This document shows positions 14,999-24,541 of a stretch of DNA of 64,000 nucleotides, in pieces. A model generated the notes under the pieces. The model was not told the origin of the DNA, made no database searches, and saw only the letters and a program-made list of their open reading frames with translations. Position numbers and translations under genes: made by a program. The first letter of the stretch is position 1, and each line of letters starts with the position of its first letter. Source of the stretch: CAWAND01 sp963727915 (lineage in GTDB: Bacteria > Chloroflexota > Anaerolineae > Anaerolineales > E44-bin32). The DNA lies in NCBI GenBank assembly GCA_963727915.1, contig CAVSID010000008.1:62001-126000 (forward strand), read 5' to 3'.

Positions 14999-16936
14999 AT
15001 GTCCGATCTTCGATCCCAAGCCATTCGGATTTCAAAAACGCAGCAACGCTGGCTGGTCCTGCTGGCCGTTAGCCTGCTCATCGCCTATGGCCTGGCTTTC
15101 GGCGGGAGCTACGGCGCCTCGATCGACGAGCCCAGCCACGCCAGGTATGGCCGCCAGACTCTGCAGATCTACCTCGGCCAACGGGCCATCGACGACACCA
15201 GCGTGGATCCCCTCCAGCACGGGCCCTTCTACTCCTTTGTCGCCTATGTGGCCGGCGGGTGGGTGGAAGCCGTTCGCCCCGGCTGGCTGGCGACCGATGG
15301 CCGGCATTTCGTCTACTACCTGTCCTTCATCATGGCCACCGTCTTCGTCGGGGTGCTCGTTCGCCGCTACACGCGTCCTAGCATCGCCTGGCTCGCGGCC
15401 GGTTTGTTCTTCTCCCAACCTCTGCTTCTGGGCCATGCCTTCATTAATCCCAAGGACATCCCCTTTATGGCGTTCTTCCTTGGGGGCCTCACCCTGGGCG
15501 TGCTGACCCTCCCCAGACCGGTCCCTCATCCCGCGACGCCGCCGGCCCATGCCCCTGATCCACGACCAGCGTTGTACCCTGAGCGACGGCGGCGGATCGT
15601 GCTTGCCTCGACGGCAGGGAGCTTGGTGGCGGCAGCGTTTCTGGGCGGGCTATGGTTTTGGACCGGGCTCCCGCCGCTCCTCAACTCGGTGTTGGAGAGA
15701 GCTTATGCCGGGCAAGCCGCCTGGCCGATCCAGCCGATCTTCAATGCTATCGCTACCGATGCCTACAAAACACCCCTGGCACTCTACCAAGCCAAGCTCT
15801 CGTCGGCCTTGGCCACCTTCCGGCTAGGGTCGACGGTCATCCTGGTGACCGGTGCGATCATCGCCTGGAGCCTCCTGGCCCAGCACCGAATTCGGGCCGC
15901 CCTCGCCAAGTACGGTGAGATCATGCTTGCATCCGGCGCCGGCATGTTGCTTGGGTTGGACACGTCCATTCGGGCGGTCGCCCCCTATGCCGCCGTGCCC
16001 GTCGTCCTTCTGCTCCTGTGTTATTCCAAATCACGTCGCAAAGCCCTGGCATCCATCCTGGTCTTAACGCTGACGGCGATCGGCGCATGTCTCGCCAGCT
16101 GGCCCTTCCTGTGGCAGGACACGCTCGGCCGCTATCTCCAGTCCCTGCTCACCCTCAGCCATTTTCCCTGGCACGGGTTCATACTCTTCGATGGCCAGCT
16201 GCTCACCGAGGGGCAACAGCCCTGGTACTACATCCCGGAGCTCATGCTACTGCAGCTCACCTTGCCCGTTGTCGCCCTGGCCATGCTTGGGCTGGCCACC
16301 TTCTGGCGACGGCCTGCGAGCACCCAGGCAAAGGTTGAGGTCGGCGTCTTGCTCGTCACGTTCGGCCTACCGGTCGTGGCCAGCTTTCGTCCCCACACCA
16401 TCGTCTACAACAACTTCCGGCAATTCCTCTTCACCGTTCCGGCGTTCTTCCTGTTGGCTGGGCTTGGCCTGGAGCAGCTTTTCGGCTGGCTGAAGGACAT
16501 TCGTTGGGCGTATGCTGCAGCGGCGCTGGCGCTCATACCGGGCATCGTGGGTATCGTTCACCTGCACCCTTACGAGTACATGTATTACAACGGGCTGGCC
16601 GGCCTTGGGGGTGACGTCTACAGCCGGTTCGAATCCGACTATTGGTGCACCTCCTACCGCCAGGCCCTGGCCTGGGTGAACGCCAATGCGCCCAAAGGGG
16701 CAGAGGTAGAAATCGGGGGATCGGGGGTCATCGGACAAGCCTATGAGTTCACACGGCCGGACCTGCGCCTGATCCAACTGGGCCCGACCGAAGCGCGCCA
16801 ATCGTCCGCGCTCGTCGTCATCTGCGACGGGAAAGGGGGACAGCGAGCCTTGCTGCCCGGTATCCGAACGGTGATGTCGGTTGACGTTGGCGGCGCATCG
16901 CTATCGGAGGTGAAGGAACTTCAACGGCCCGACTAG
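14999..16936 (+). CDS. GT39-like polytopic membrane glycosyltransferase, paralogue
   Basis: A 645-residue paralogue of the protein at 8601-10523. The same landmarks occur in the same order: GGSYGASIDEPSHARYG in the first external loop, FFSQPLLLGHAFINPKD, VASFRPHTIVYNNFRQFLF, HPYEYMYYNGLAGLGG and ESDYWCTSYRQALAWV. It has about twelve membrane segments. The family transfers sugars from polyprenyl-phosphate donors on the outer face of the membrane. The ATG at 14999 was chosen over a TTG at 14981. Sequence divergence between the two copies looks moderate, so they may differ in substrate and arose by an older duplication. Confidence 0.5.
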   Translation: MSDLRSQAIRISKTQQRWLVLLAVSLLIAYGLAFGGSYGASIDEPSHARYGRQTLQIYLGQRAIDDTSVDPLQHGPFYSFVAYVAGGWVEAVRPGWLATDGRHFVYYLSFIMATVFVGVLVRRYTRPSIAWLAAGLFFSQPLLLGHAFINPKDIPFMAFFLGGLTLGVLTLPRPVPHPATPPAHAPDPRPALYPERRRRIVLASTAGSLVAAAFLGGLWFWTGLPPLLNSVLERAYAGQAAWPIQPIFNAIATDAYKTPLALYQAKLSSALATFRLGSTVILVTGAIIAWSLLAQHRIRAALAKYGEIMLASGAGMLLGLDTSIRAVAPYAAVPVVLLLLCYSKSRRKALASILVLTLTAIGACLASWPFLWQDTLGRYLQSLLTLSHFPWHGFILFDGQLLTEGQQPWYYIPELMLLQLTLPVVALAMLGLATFWRRPASTQAKVEVGVLLVTFGLPVVASFRPHTIVYNNFRQFLFTVPAFFLLAGLGLEQLFGWLKDIRWAYAAAALALIPGIVGIVHLHPYEYMYYNGLAGLGGDVYSRFESDYWCTSYRQALAWVNANAPKGAEVEIGGSGVIGQAYEFTRPDLRLIQLGPTEARQSSALVVICDGKGGQRALLPGIRTVMSVDVGGASLSEVKELQRPD

Positions 16937-17086
16937 TCCGCCTACTCCGGCTTTCCCGGATGTGCGCGCTGCCCAGACAGCGCCGGCGGGCATCCGCCGG
17001 GCGAAGTGTATGATGAGATAGTCTGGCGCCGAAGGGGGAAGCCACGCTCTGCCGAATGTTCACTGTCAAGCCAAGGAGGGTATCAG

Positions 17087-17440
17087 ATGACCGTCAAGCA
17101 CACTCGCGACGTCGAAGTCGAGAAAATCGACACCGGCACCGGCGTCACCAAACAGGTCCTGATCCCGGATAGCGAGGGTCCCAACTTCGCCATGCGCCGG
17201 TTTGTGATCCAGCCGCAGGGGGGAATGCCCAATCACACCAACCTGGTGGAACACGAGCAGTATGTGCTCAACGGCAGAGCACGAGTCGGCATCGGCGATG
17301 AGGTTTTCGAGGTCAAGCACGGGGACGTGGTCTACATCCCGGCCGAGGTGCCCCACTGGTACGAGAACACTGGCGACGAGCCCTTCGAATTCCTGTGCAT
17401 GGTCCCCAACAAGCCCGATAAGACCACCGTCCTGGGCTAG
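17087..17440 (+). CDS. Cupin-domain protein
   Basis: A 117-residue single-domain cupin. Both cupin motifs are visible: PNHTNLVEHEQYVLNG (first, with two His and a Glu) and GDVVYIPAEVPHWYENTG (second, with the metal-binding His). The ATG at 17087 is preceded by AAGGAGG. A TATGAT -10-like hexamer lies about 75 bp upstream. Small cupins of this type are often metal-binding isomerases, dioxygenases or sensors; nothing here decides between them. It is followed closely by a convergent membrane protein gene. Confidence 0.5.
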   Translation: MTVKHTRDVEVEKIDTGTGVTKQVLIPDSEGPNFAMRRFVIQPQGGMPNHTNLVEHEQYVLNGRARVGIGDEVFEVKHGDVVYIPAEVPHWYENTGDEPFEFLCMVPNKPDKTTVLG

Positions 17441-17509
17441 GCTCGTCTTCGTTAAGACCCCTCCACGCCGTCCTTCTTGGCGCTTGGCTGCATCGAGGCG
17501 CAGCGTCCG

Positions 17510-18428
17510 TCAGTTGCTTCGATTGTCACCCGCCACAAGGCGCAGGTAGGTCCCCGGTTTCCACCGCTCCCACAGCCCCGCCACGAACTGATAGATAGCG
17601 AACAGCTCCAGCGCAAAGGGCAGATAGCCACCGTAACCCAAGAGCGGCATCTCGAAGACGTGCAGAAAGCCGAGGTAGGGGACGTGGTAGACCCACTTCG
17701 GGAACGAAAAGTAGTTCCAGAACTCCCAGAAGAAGCCGCAGATCAAGACGCCCGACCACAATGCCAGAATGGGGCGCCAATCACGCCGGGCCACAAAGGC
17801 GGCCAGAGAGCGGTGTCCCAGCCAGACGTTGACCGGCTCGAGGATGAAGAAGGGGCCCAGCCAGATGAGCGGGAAGAAGAGGCCCGGCCAGGCCAGCAGG
17901 AGCGCCAGCATGAGCCAGCCGGCCAAAAAACTCCCCAGCAGAACAGGGCGCGTGTTCGGGATGCGCGGCCCCGGGCCGGCGCGGCGCAGCCAACCAAAGG
18001 TTCCCGCCAGCTCAGCCGCTCCGAAAACAGCCGGGATGACGGTCGAAAAGCTGATTGACGCAAGCACGGCGAACTGCGCCTTCGTGAAGTACTCCGCACC
18101 CTGATAGACCCAATTGCCGGTGCGGCTGTTGAGCGCCTCGAACAGCCACCAGGCGGGCATCGAGACCAGGAACAGCCCAACATAGCGCCGAGGATTCCGA
18201 GTTCAGGGGCGAGTCGCCTTTGCGAAGAACGACCAGGGCATCGACCACCAGACAGTAGCCGAGCCACATTGGGAAGAACAGCAGATGCGTCCGCAGCCCG
18301 GGCAGGAACCAGTTCAAAGGCCAGAAAGCCGCCACCAGCCCGAGCCCGATCCAGCCATGAGCCGGCCAGCCCCGTCCGAAACCAGACTGTGACTGTTCCA
18401 CTCCCGGATTCGCCTCCTCGACGACCAT
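17510..18428 (-). CDS. Multi-pass membrane protein, frame broken
   Basis: An integral membrane protein of about 305 residues with seven or eight hydrophobic segments. The first frame starts at ATG 18428 and gives WPAHGWIGLGLVAAFWPLNW and the following helices; the second continues with VGLFLVSMPAWWLFEALNSR, through LEPVNVWLGHRSL and FFWEFWNYFSFPKWVYHVPY, to the end at 17510. The switch lies near 18187-18195. Aromatic-rich helices with conserved Glu and Asn suggest a small-molecule or lipid-related enzyme, but I do not recognise the family. No clear ribosome-binding site precedes the start. Confidence 0.5.
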
Positions 18429-19035
18429 GGGGGTCGAGCGCTGTTCCGACGATTCTACCTTGGGCTGCGATGGCGGCGAGCGCCCTCCGGTAACAATTGC
18501 CGGCGAAGCGTGTATTCTAGGTTTGTCTTCTAACGCCAAAGCTGCCGGAGCGTTCGGAGTTGTCGCCGATGTCCGGAGAGCGGCACCCACCCGCATCGCA
18601 TCCTCGACAGGCCGCCTGCTCGGCGGCCTGTCGGCTTGCCGCGGGCAGGACCGGCAGCCGCCCCTTCCCGCATGCAGCGTACGCAAGAAGAGCTCACTTT
18701 GTGATGAATTTCACAAAAGGAACGGGCTTCTGGGCTGCAACATGCCGAGGGTATCGAACCCGCCACCTTGGCCGTTATCCGACTCAACCTGGCCTCAAGC
18801 CGATGCCATCTTCGGCGAAGCCGGCGTTGGGCTGGATGAAGCGTAGGCCGCCCAACCCGTGGACGACCGGCCGCGCATCCTGGCGCAGCTTGCTCCCCCG
18901 GTGCTTTCAGCCTGAAATGGCGGGAATTCGAAGGTAAGGCGATCCCCTGCGAGGAGTTGTCGGACTTTGACTTTTGATCCCGTTTCGGCTTCTCAGAGTG
19001 GGTCGGAACGCTGGATCGCCGTCAAGCGCAGACTA
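18429..19035. other. Long intergenic region
   Basis: About 600 bp with no supported gene. It contains a TAGAAT -10-like hexamer on the minus strand at 18518-18523, the perfect palindrome at 18700-18715, and a segment near 18745-18800 that resembles part of a tRNA T-arm but lacks the rest. Confidence 0.5.
18700..18715. promoter_or_regulatory. CRP/Rex-type palindrome, exact TGTGA-N6-TCACA
   Basis: An exact TGTGA-TGAATT-TCACA, flanked by CTT and AAA. It lies about 270 bp upstream of the membrane protein gene starting at 18428. Confidence 0.5.
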
Positions 19036-20310
19036 TCAGGGCGCCGCCTCTACCACCTGGAAGATCGTCCCATCCAAGCGCACAAGATACAGTTCGCCGG
19101 CCTCGGACTCACCGAAGGCTGATGGCCCGAATCCGGCGTTGACCAGTTCTCCAGAGGCGGCCCAAGCCTCGCCGTCCGGCTGGACCCCCCACACGCCGCC
19201 GCTGCAGTAGTCAGCGTAGAAGTAGATACCCTGCAGGGCCGTGTAGGCCGCCCCTCGATAGACGAAGCCACCGGTGATCGAGCAGCGGCCCGAGTCATGG
19301 GGATAGTCATAGATCGGGTCAACAAACGTCAGGCCGGTGCAGTTAGCGTTCAAGTCCCCGTTCGTATCCGTGTAGGCATGCAGGCCTTCGCGACAATCCC
19401 AGCCGTAGTTCTGGCCGCCGGAACTCGCCGCCGGCTGATAATCGATTTCCTCCCAGCTGCCCTGTCCGACATCCCCAATCCACAGGTCACCGGTTGCACG
19501 ATCGAATGAGAATCGCCATGGATTGCGAACTCCGTAGGCCCAGATTTCGTCCAGCGCGTTTGGGTCACCCACAAAGGGATTGTCAGGGGGAATCCGGTAG
19601 GGCATCCCGGCGGCATTGGCTATGAGGGGAAGATACAGGCTATTGGGGCCGGGGGTGGGCAAGACCGGCGTGGCCCCCCCGACATCGAGGCGTAGGATCT
19701 TGCCGAGGAGTGCATCCAGATTCTGGGCGTTCTCGTAGGGATCGCCGGAGCCTCCGCCGTCTCCTGTTCCTATGTACAGATTATCGTCCGGGCCAAACAT
19801 CAACTGTCCGCCGTTGTGATTGGTCTGGTTGGGATGCGGGAAGCCAAGCAGGGGCTCACCGCTGTTGGGATCCGCCACATCGGGATCCACTGGGCTCACA
19901 TGGAACCGAGCCAGCACATTGTTGCCCTGATTGCCGGCTCGGTTGTCGGTGAAGTAGACGTAGAACACCTGGCTGGTCGAGAAGTTCGGCGGAAAGGCCA
20001 CGCTCAGCAGGCCCTGTTCCCCGCCGCTCATGACGATACTGCTGATGTCCAGAAACGTACCCGCACCAAGGATCTTGATGCGTCCAGCCCGCTCGACCAC
20101 GAAGAGTTGATCGGTGCCATCACCGGCATTGGTGATCTGGACGGGTGAGGCGTAACCGGTGGCCACCTGGCCCAATGCCACCGAGGGCCAGGTCACTGCC
20201 GGCAGGGGCCGTGCCAGCCCAATCATGGGATGCGTGGCCAGAGCGAGCAGAAAGACGGCAGAAATGATGCCGATCCAAGCAGCAATTCGCCGTCCTGAAA
20301 AGGTGATCAT
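19036..20310 (-). CDS. PQQ-dependent sugar dehydrogenase (GSDH family), secreted
   Basis: A 424-residue secreted six-bladed propeller of the glucose/sorbosone dehydrogenase family, which oxidises sugars using pyrroloquinoline quinone. Start ATG 20310 follows GAGGG; a signal or anchor helix spans residues 8-30. Seen: ERAGRIKIL, GGEQGLLSVAFPPNF, FGPDDNLYIGTGDGGGSGDP, DEIWAYGVRNPWRFSFD, IGDVGQGSWEEIDY and NYGWDCREG. The conserved acidic and His residues of the active site lie in these motifs. An insertion of about 20 residues contains SLYLPLIANA; similar YLPL segments are common in secreted proteins of Chloroflexota. Electron acceptor and substrate are unknown. Confidence 0.5.
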   Translation of the reverse strand: MITFSGRRIAAWIGIISAVFLLALATHPMIGLARPLPAVTWPSVALGQVATGYASPVQITNAGDGTDQLFVVERAGRIKILGAGTFLDISSIVMSGGEQGLLSVAFPPNFSTSQVFYVYFTDNRAGNQGNNVLARFHVSPVDPDVADPNSGEPLLGFPHPNQTNHNGGQLMFGPDDNLYIGTGDGGGSGDPYENAQNLDALLGKILRLDVGGATPVLPTPGPNSLYLPLIANAAGMPYRIPPDNPFVGDPNALDEIWAYGVRNPWRFSFDRATGDLWIGDVGQGSWEEIDYQPAASSGGQNYGWDCREGLHAYTDTNGDLNANCTGLTFVDPIYDYPHDSGRCSITGGFVYRGAAYTALQGIYFYADYCSGGVWGVQPDGEAWAASGELVNAGFGPSAFGESEAGELYLVRLDGTIFQVVEAAP

Positions 20311-20452
20311 GGGGACATCCCTCGTTTGCCGAGAATTGCGCCGGCGGGCGCGCAACCCCGTCCCCAGTCTACTCTACAAGCTACCAAAGCCGAATGCATA
20401 CCGAGCAGTGGCGCAACCGTCCCCGGCCGATCATCGCACGCATGACCTGGGG

Positions 20453-21316
20453 TCAAGAAGTGGCATCGGCTTGATCTCGGCTAGTTCGTAGCGCCTCAAG
20501 CACCTCGTCCAACTCCGGCTCGTGTTCCCGATCCTTGAAAGGCACCAGCCGCCGGTACACGTCGGCTGCCGCCAGGTGAAACGCGCCCGGCATGCCGGCT
20601 GCTTCGAAGGTGTCGGCAATCTGTTCCATCTCGTCCACGAATCGCCAGGCCTTGGCCGTGACCCGCCTAACTCGCCCGGCGGTTGTATCCACAAAGCCGG
20701 CATCGTCGCGAGCCCATTGGCGCTCAAGCTCGTGCCGGACGTCCCAAGACTCGGCGGTCGCCAGGATGGCGGCCAACAAGGCGGTAGTGCCTTTAGTGTA
20801 CGCGCCGTAGCACATCTTCAGGGCCGATGCCCGGCCGATGTCGTTCCCGATGACCTGGACCTCCAGCAGGCCCCCCGAAAAGCAAGCCGCTGCGCGGGGG
20901 GCATCCGCCCCCGAAAGGCACAGCCAGGTCGTGTTGGGATGCCAGGCCGGTCCTCCGATGATCCCCCCATCGACGAAGGCCACGCCGGCGGCGGTCATCA
21001 TCTCACCGATCCGCTGGGCGCGCTGAGGGGAGGTGGCATTGGCGTCCAGGTAGAGTCCGTCGAATCCGTAGGCCAGGACCTGGCGCGCCAGGTCTTCGGC
21101 GGCGTGCGGTGGGCAAACGCTCACGATGACTTCACTCTCACGGCACAGGGCTTCCAGCGTGGCCACGTCGCGCAAGCCCTGGGTTTCCGCCCGCCGCCGG
21201 GTGGCTTCGCTCCGCCCTTCGGATGCCCACACCACGCTGCCGCCGCTCGCCTGCGCCGATGCCCCCACGGAGACGCCCATCCGCCCCGGATGAAGGATGC
21301 CTACAATTTCAGTCAT
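20453..21316 (-). CDS. NAD(P)-binding beta-hydroxyacid dehydrogenase-like protein (DUF1932)
   Basis: A 287-residue protein with an N-terminal Rossmann domain (EIVGILHPGRMGVSVG, then VVWASEGRS) and a helical C-terminal domain of the DUF1932 type found in 6-phosphogluconate-dehydrogenase-like enzymes. ANATSPQRAQRIGE and DGGIIGGPAW fit the substrate-binding region, and RASALKMCYGAYTKG contains the lysine that is catalytic in the superfamily. The ATG at 21316 follows AAGGAG. It probably reduces or oxidises a small hydroxyacid; the substrate is not predictable. It lies just downstream of the amidase gene, on the same strand. Confidence 0.5.
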   Translation of the reverse strand: MTEIVGILHPGRMGVSVGASAQASGGSVVWASEGRSEATRRRAETQGLRDVATLEALCRESEVIVSVCPPHAAEDLARQVLAYGFDGLYLDANATSPQRAQRIGEMMTAAGVAFVDGGIIGGPAWHPNTTWLCLSGADAPRAAACFSGGLLEVQVIGNDIGRASALKMCYGAYTKGTTALLAAILATAESWDVRHELERQWARDDAGFVDTTAGRVRRVTAKAWRFVDEMEQIADTFEAAGMPGAFHLAAADVYRRLVPFKDREHEPELDEVLEALRTSRDQADATS

Positions 21317-21407
21317 GGACTCTCCTTGCCTGCTATGTCCGATGCAGCCCACACCGGATCTTGTTCTGCTTCCCGGAGGTCGCAAACCCCAGCGCACCGC
21401 TCAGAAC

Positions 21408-22928
21408 TCAGCCCCAGATACTGGAAGCTAGCTGCTGGTCTTCCGCTTGAACTTCGGCGGCCTCAACGCCTGACTGGCCTGTTCGAATGCATACGCCAGT
21501 CTGATCAGAGTCGCCCTCCTGCCACGCCCCGGCGAAGAACGAGAGCCCAATCGGTAGGCCCCGTATGAAACCGGCCGGGACGGTGATGTGCGGGTAACCC
21601 GCCACGGCGGCCGGGGACGTGCTTTCCAAGTCCCAATTGGACGAGTCGCCATTCACCAGGTCGATGAGCCAGGCGGGACCGCCCGAGGCAACCACGACGG
21701 CGTCGAGCCGCCGCGAGGCCATCAAGGCATCGATGCCATCCCTGCGCGTCAGGCGGCGGCAGCGGGCCAGCGCCTGACGGTAGGGTTTGCTTGTTAGCGA
21801 ACCTTTGGACAAAGCCTCGATCATATGCTCCTGCCCGAAATAGGCCAGGACCTTGTCCCGATGAGAATCGTTGAAGTGGATGACGTCCTCCAGCGAGTGA
21901 ACCGAGGCGCTCGGCCCGAGCGATGCCAGGTAGCGATTGAGGTCCGCCTTGAACTCGGTGTGCAGCACTTCCAGCTCATCCTCTCCGAATGCCTGGAAGT
22001 TGGGGAGATCAGCCGGGTCGACGATCTCCGCTCCAGCCTGATGCATGAGTTCGAGGCACGACTCGACGATCTGGATGACTCGGGTGTCCGTCCCCAACAT
22101 GTTGCGGGCGACCCCGATGCGGGCCCCGCGCAGGCCGTCCTCGACCAGAAAACGAGTGAAGTCGCGGGTGCGCGGTTTGGGCCGGGACTGGGTGAGACTG
22201 TCCTTGGAATCCACCCCGGCCATGGCCCCAAGCAGCAGAGCCACATCGCTCACTGTCCTCCCGATAGGTCCCGGCGTGTCCTGGCTGTGGGCGATGGGGA
22301 TGACACCGCTCCGGCTGATTAGTCCCACGGTGGGCTTGAGGCCAACCACACCGCAGGTCTGCGACGGGCAGATGATCGAGCCGTCGGTCTCAGTGCCGAC
22401 CGCCGCCGCGCACAAGCCGGCCGCCACAGCCGCCGCTGAACCGGAAGATGACCCGCAGGCGGTGCGGTCCAGACCGTGCGGATTGCGCGTCAGTCCGCCC
22501 AGACTTGACCAGCCGCTCGTCGAACGCCGGCCACGGAAGTTGGCCCACTCGCTTAGATTGGCCTTGCCCAGAATTACGGCGCCAGCCGAGCGCAGGCGTT
22601 TGACCAGATGCGCATCGGCTCGCGCCCGATGGCCATCCAGCGCCAGCGACCCGGCCGTGGTATGCATTTGATCTCCCGTGTCGATGTTGTCCTTGATCAG
22701 CAGGGGAATCCCGTGGAGGGGGCCGCGCAGCCTGCCTTTCGCACGCTCAGCGTCGCAAGCGGCGGCGACCTCCAGGGCCTCGGGATTGCGTTCGAGAACC
22801 GCGTTGACCTGCGGGCCGCTGCGATCGAGGCGCTCGATGCGGTCCAGATAGCCCTGGGTAATCTCGACCGACGTCAGTTGGTGCTTGGCCATGGCAGCCG
22901 ACAGCTCGGCGATGTTCAGATCTTCCAT
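21408..22928 (-). CDS. Amidase signature-family amidohydrolase
   Basis: About 506 residues of the amidase signature family (GatA, fatty-acid amide hydrolase and others), which hydrolyse carboxamides with a Ser-cis-Ser-Lys triad. Lys79 lies in GIPLLIKDNID, the cis-Ser in CGSSSGSAAA (about residues 160-162) and the nucleophile Ser184 in GTETDGSIICPS. The ATG at 22928 follows GGAGG. The last 30 residues look wrong; removing one G at 21514-21516 (CCC on the plus strand) restores the usual IRLAYAFEQA and a stop near 21428. Substrate unknown. No gatB or gatC gene is adjacent, so this is not a tRNA amidotransferase operon. Confidence 0.5.
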   Translation of the reverse strand: MEDLNIAELSAAMAKHQLTSVEITQGYLDRIERLDRSGPQVNAVLERNPEALEVAAACDAERAKGRLRGPLHGIPLLIKDNIDTGDQMHTTAGSLALDGHRARADAHLVKRLRSAGAVILGKANLSEWANFRGRRSTSGWSSLGGLTRNPHGLDRTACGSSSGSAAAVAAGLCAAAVGTETDGSIICPSQTCGVVGLKPTVGLISRSGVIPIAHSQDTPGPIGRTVSDVALLLGAMAGVDSKDSLTQSRPKPRTRDFTRFLVEDGLRGARIGVARNMLGTDTRVIQIVESCLELMHQAGAEIVDPADLPNFQAFGEDELEVLHTEFKADLNRYLASLGPSASVHSLEDVIHFNDSHRDKVLAYFGQEHMIEALSKGSLTSKPYRQALARCRRLTRRDGIDALMASRRLDAVVVASGGPAWLIDLVNGDSSNWDLESTSPAAVAGYPHITVPAGFIRGLPIGLSFFAGAWQEGDSDQTGVCIRTGQSGVEAAEVQAEDQQLASSIWG

Positions 22929-23046
22929 GCGGCGCCTCCAAAGTGCATCATAGCCAACTCGAATTCGGGCCTGCGACCGGGTGAACCAGTATGGCAATCA
23001 GCCCGCGAGATCGCCGAGATCTGAACCCGTCGTGGTGAGGCAGCCG
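22929..23046. other. Short intergenic region
   Basis: Spacer between the amidase start and the end of the decayed transposase gene. I see only the amidase ribosome-binding site. Confidence 0.5.
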
Positions 23047-23567
23047 TCAGGCTTTGCAGCATCGATCCAACTCCGAAGGGTCCCCTCTGACGTACCGGCG
23101 CAATTCCTCTGGGGCTTGTTGGTATCGAATGTCCCGATCGTGATAGCCACACTGCCACATCCTGGCGCGAGAATCGGGACTTTCTCTTCGGCACAACCGT
23201 GTCAAGGCGCTCCTAGACGAGCGGATTACCGTGGGCAGCGAGCCCGGAACCGGGCTTGCGAATTCATCTTCCGTTGGGGCTCGGCATGCCGTGTCCCGGC
23301 GACTTTGAAAGAACAGAACGGCATACAACTGGTTGGGCATGACTCCCCATTCGCCCAACCAAACGCGCTCAAAGTGGTCGGGGATCGAAGCCGGCACGCG
23401 TTCTACACATTCCCCTCGAGAACTCAGCACTGACTTCGCGTTGTGTGTGTGTGCCCGAACATCTCAACCTTCCCATGGACGCAAGTCGTCACAAAATAGG
23501 CGCCGGATTGGGCATCGTCGACGTGCCGCAAGCTAATCGAGCGGTGTCCTGGCTTGAAAGTCGTCAT
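23047..23567 (-). pseudogene. Decayed REP-associated tyrosine transposase (RAYT, Y1-type)
   Basis: Two frames together rebuild a RAYT of about 170 residues. The N-terminal frame starts at ATG 23567 after CAGGAGG and contains SGAYFVTTCVHGKVEMFG, the family's opening. The second frame has VWLGEWGVMPNQLYAVLFF, GSLPTVIRSSRSALTRL and MWQCGYHDRDIRYQQAPEEL, corresponding to the HUH region, the central helix and the catalytic Tyr segment. The break lies in a (CA)n run near 23440-23460. The normal MPNHxH is replaced by MPNQLY, so both catalytic His are lost and the protein should be inactive even if the frame were intact. Such transposases move or amplify REP palindromes. Confidence 0.5.
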
Positions 23568-23612
23568 GACCCTCCTGAGTCTAAATTCCCTCCAGGCGGC
23601 TCTACAACATGT

Positions 23613-24006
23613 TCACCACAGCCGGATCAGGCGTAATGTGGCGTGGATCCCGAATGTCTCATCGATCGTGACCGGCGCGGCATCCCCGCCATTTTCTTCG
23701 AGATCGGCAAGGTCGTCGTCGGAAGAGGCTTCCGATCCGGCCATGAAAGAGACCTGAGAACCCGACTCGGCCTCGCACGTGGACGACGGCCTGGGTCGAA
23801 GAGTCGGCAGGGAGGCAGTCGATCTCCAGCCGGAATCCGGCGCGTTCCGCCACCAGGTCGGCAAGGTCGATGTCCGAATCGTTGATGACCTCGATCCTGG
23901 GCGGTGAAGCGGAGGTGATGCTCCAACGGTGCACGGCAAACACGCTGCCGGCAAGGGCAATGGCTGCCAGCAACAGCAGGATCACGCCGACCTTCTTGCC
24001 AGTCAC
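23613..24006 (-). CDS. Small secreted or membrane-anchored protein, frame broken
   Basis: A protein of about 130 residues starting MTGKKVGVILLLLAAIALAG at 24006: one membrane segment or signal peptide, then an extracytoplasmic domain with IEVINDSDIDLADLV and, in a second frame, an acidic stretch ending with PVTIDETFGIHATLRLI. The frames join near 23765 if one base of a CC pair is removed. I do not recognise a family. It may be an anchored periplasmic-side domain of an unknown kind. No operon partner is evident. Confidence 0.5.
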
Positions 24007-24286
24007 GCCATCATCCTCTTCGGGCGGGTCTGCTCATCCGAACCTGGCGACATGAAGGCCATCGGTTGCAGCCTCCTGCCAACCAAGGCCCGGGGCAAGC
24101 GAAGGGTCATCAAGGGAGGCTGCCCTCCGCTTTGCCTCGAACAGCATACCCCTGGCACATCAACCGGGCCAGCCCGGATGCGCCTGGCTGACCCGAGGTT
24201 GACTCGGCGGCAAATCGAATGTATTTCACATGGAAGTGTCTGTGCGTGGGCAGCCATTTGGCCGTTTGGGATCCGGGAGGTCGGGT

Positions 24287-24505
24287 ATGGATGAAGCCAG
24301 CGCATTCTACGGGTCGGCGACGGTTGGGGCGGCTGGGCAGATTATCCTCCCGCGCAAGGCGCGTGAGGCGATGGGGATCGCGCGCGGCGACCAGGTGATC
24401 GTCGTGCGCGGGCCGCGCCCGAGAAGCATCACGCTTTTCCGCGGCGACTCGATTCAAGAGCTGCTCGACCAAGCCGATCAGTCCGAAGCAAGCGCCGCAG
24501 CGTGA
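24287..24505 (+). CDS. AbrB/SpoVT-type DNA-binding protein
   Basis: A 72-residue swapped-hairpin DNA-binding protein. The core GSATVGAAGQIILPRKAREAMGI, then RGDQVIVVRG, is typical of AbrB/MazE/SpoVT domains. The ATG at 24287 follows GGGAGG. Stand-alone proteins of this type are either antitoxins or regulators. No toxin gene follows: the next gene lies on the other strand and encodes an acetyltransferase. The C-terminus (SIQELLDQADQSEA) is a short helix. I therefore favour a regulator over a toxin-antitoxin role, with low certainty. Confidence 0.5.
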   Translation: MDEASAFYGSATVGAAGQIILPRKAREAMGIARGDQVIVVRGPRPRSITLFRGDSIQELLDQADQSEASAAA

Positions 24506-24541
24506 GCCCATGCCGCCCGACGGGACAGGGACGGGAAACTC

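Noticed and set aside
18745..18800. Possible tRNA on the minus strand (GGGTTCGATACCC-like T-arm)
   Set aside because: Only the T-arm resembles a tRNA. No D-arm, no paired acceptor ends and no anticodon stem could be formed from the surrounding sequence.
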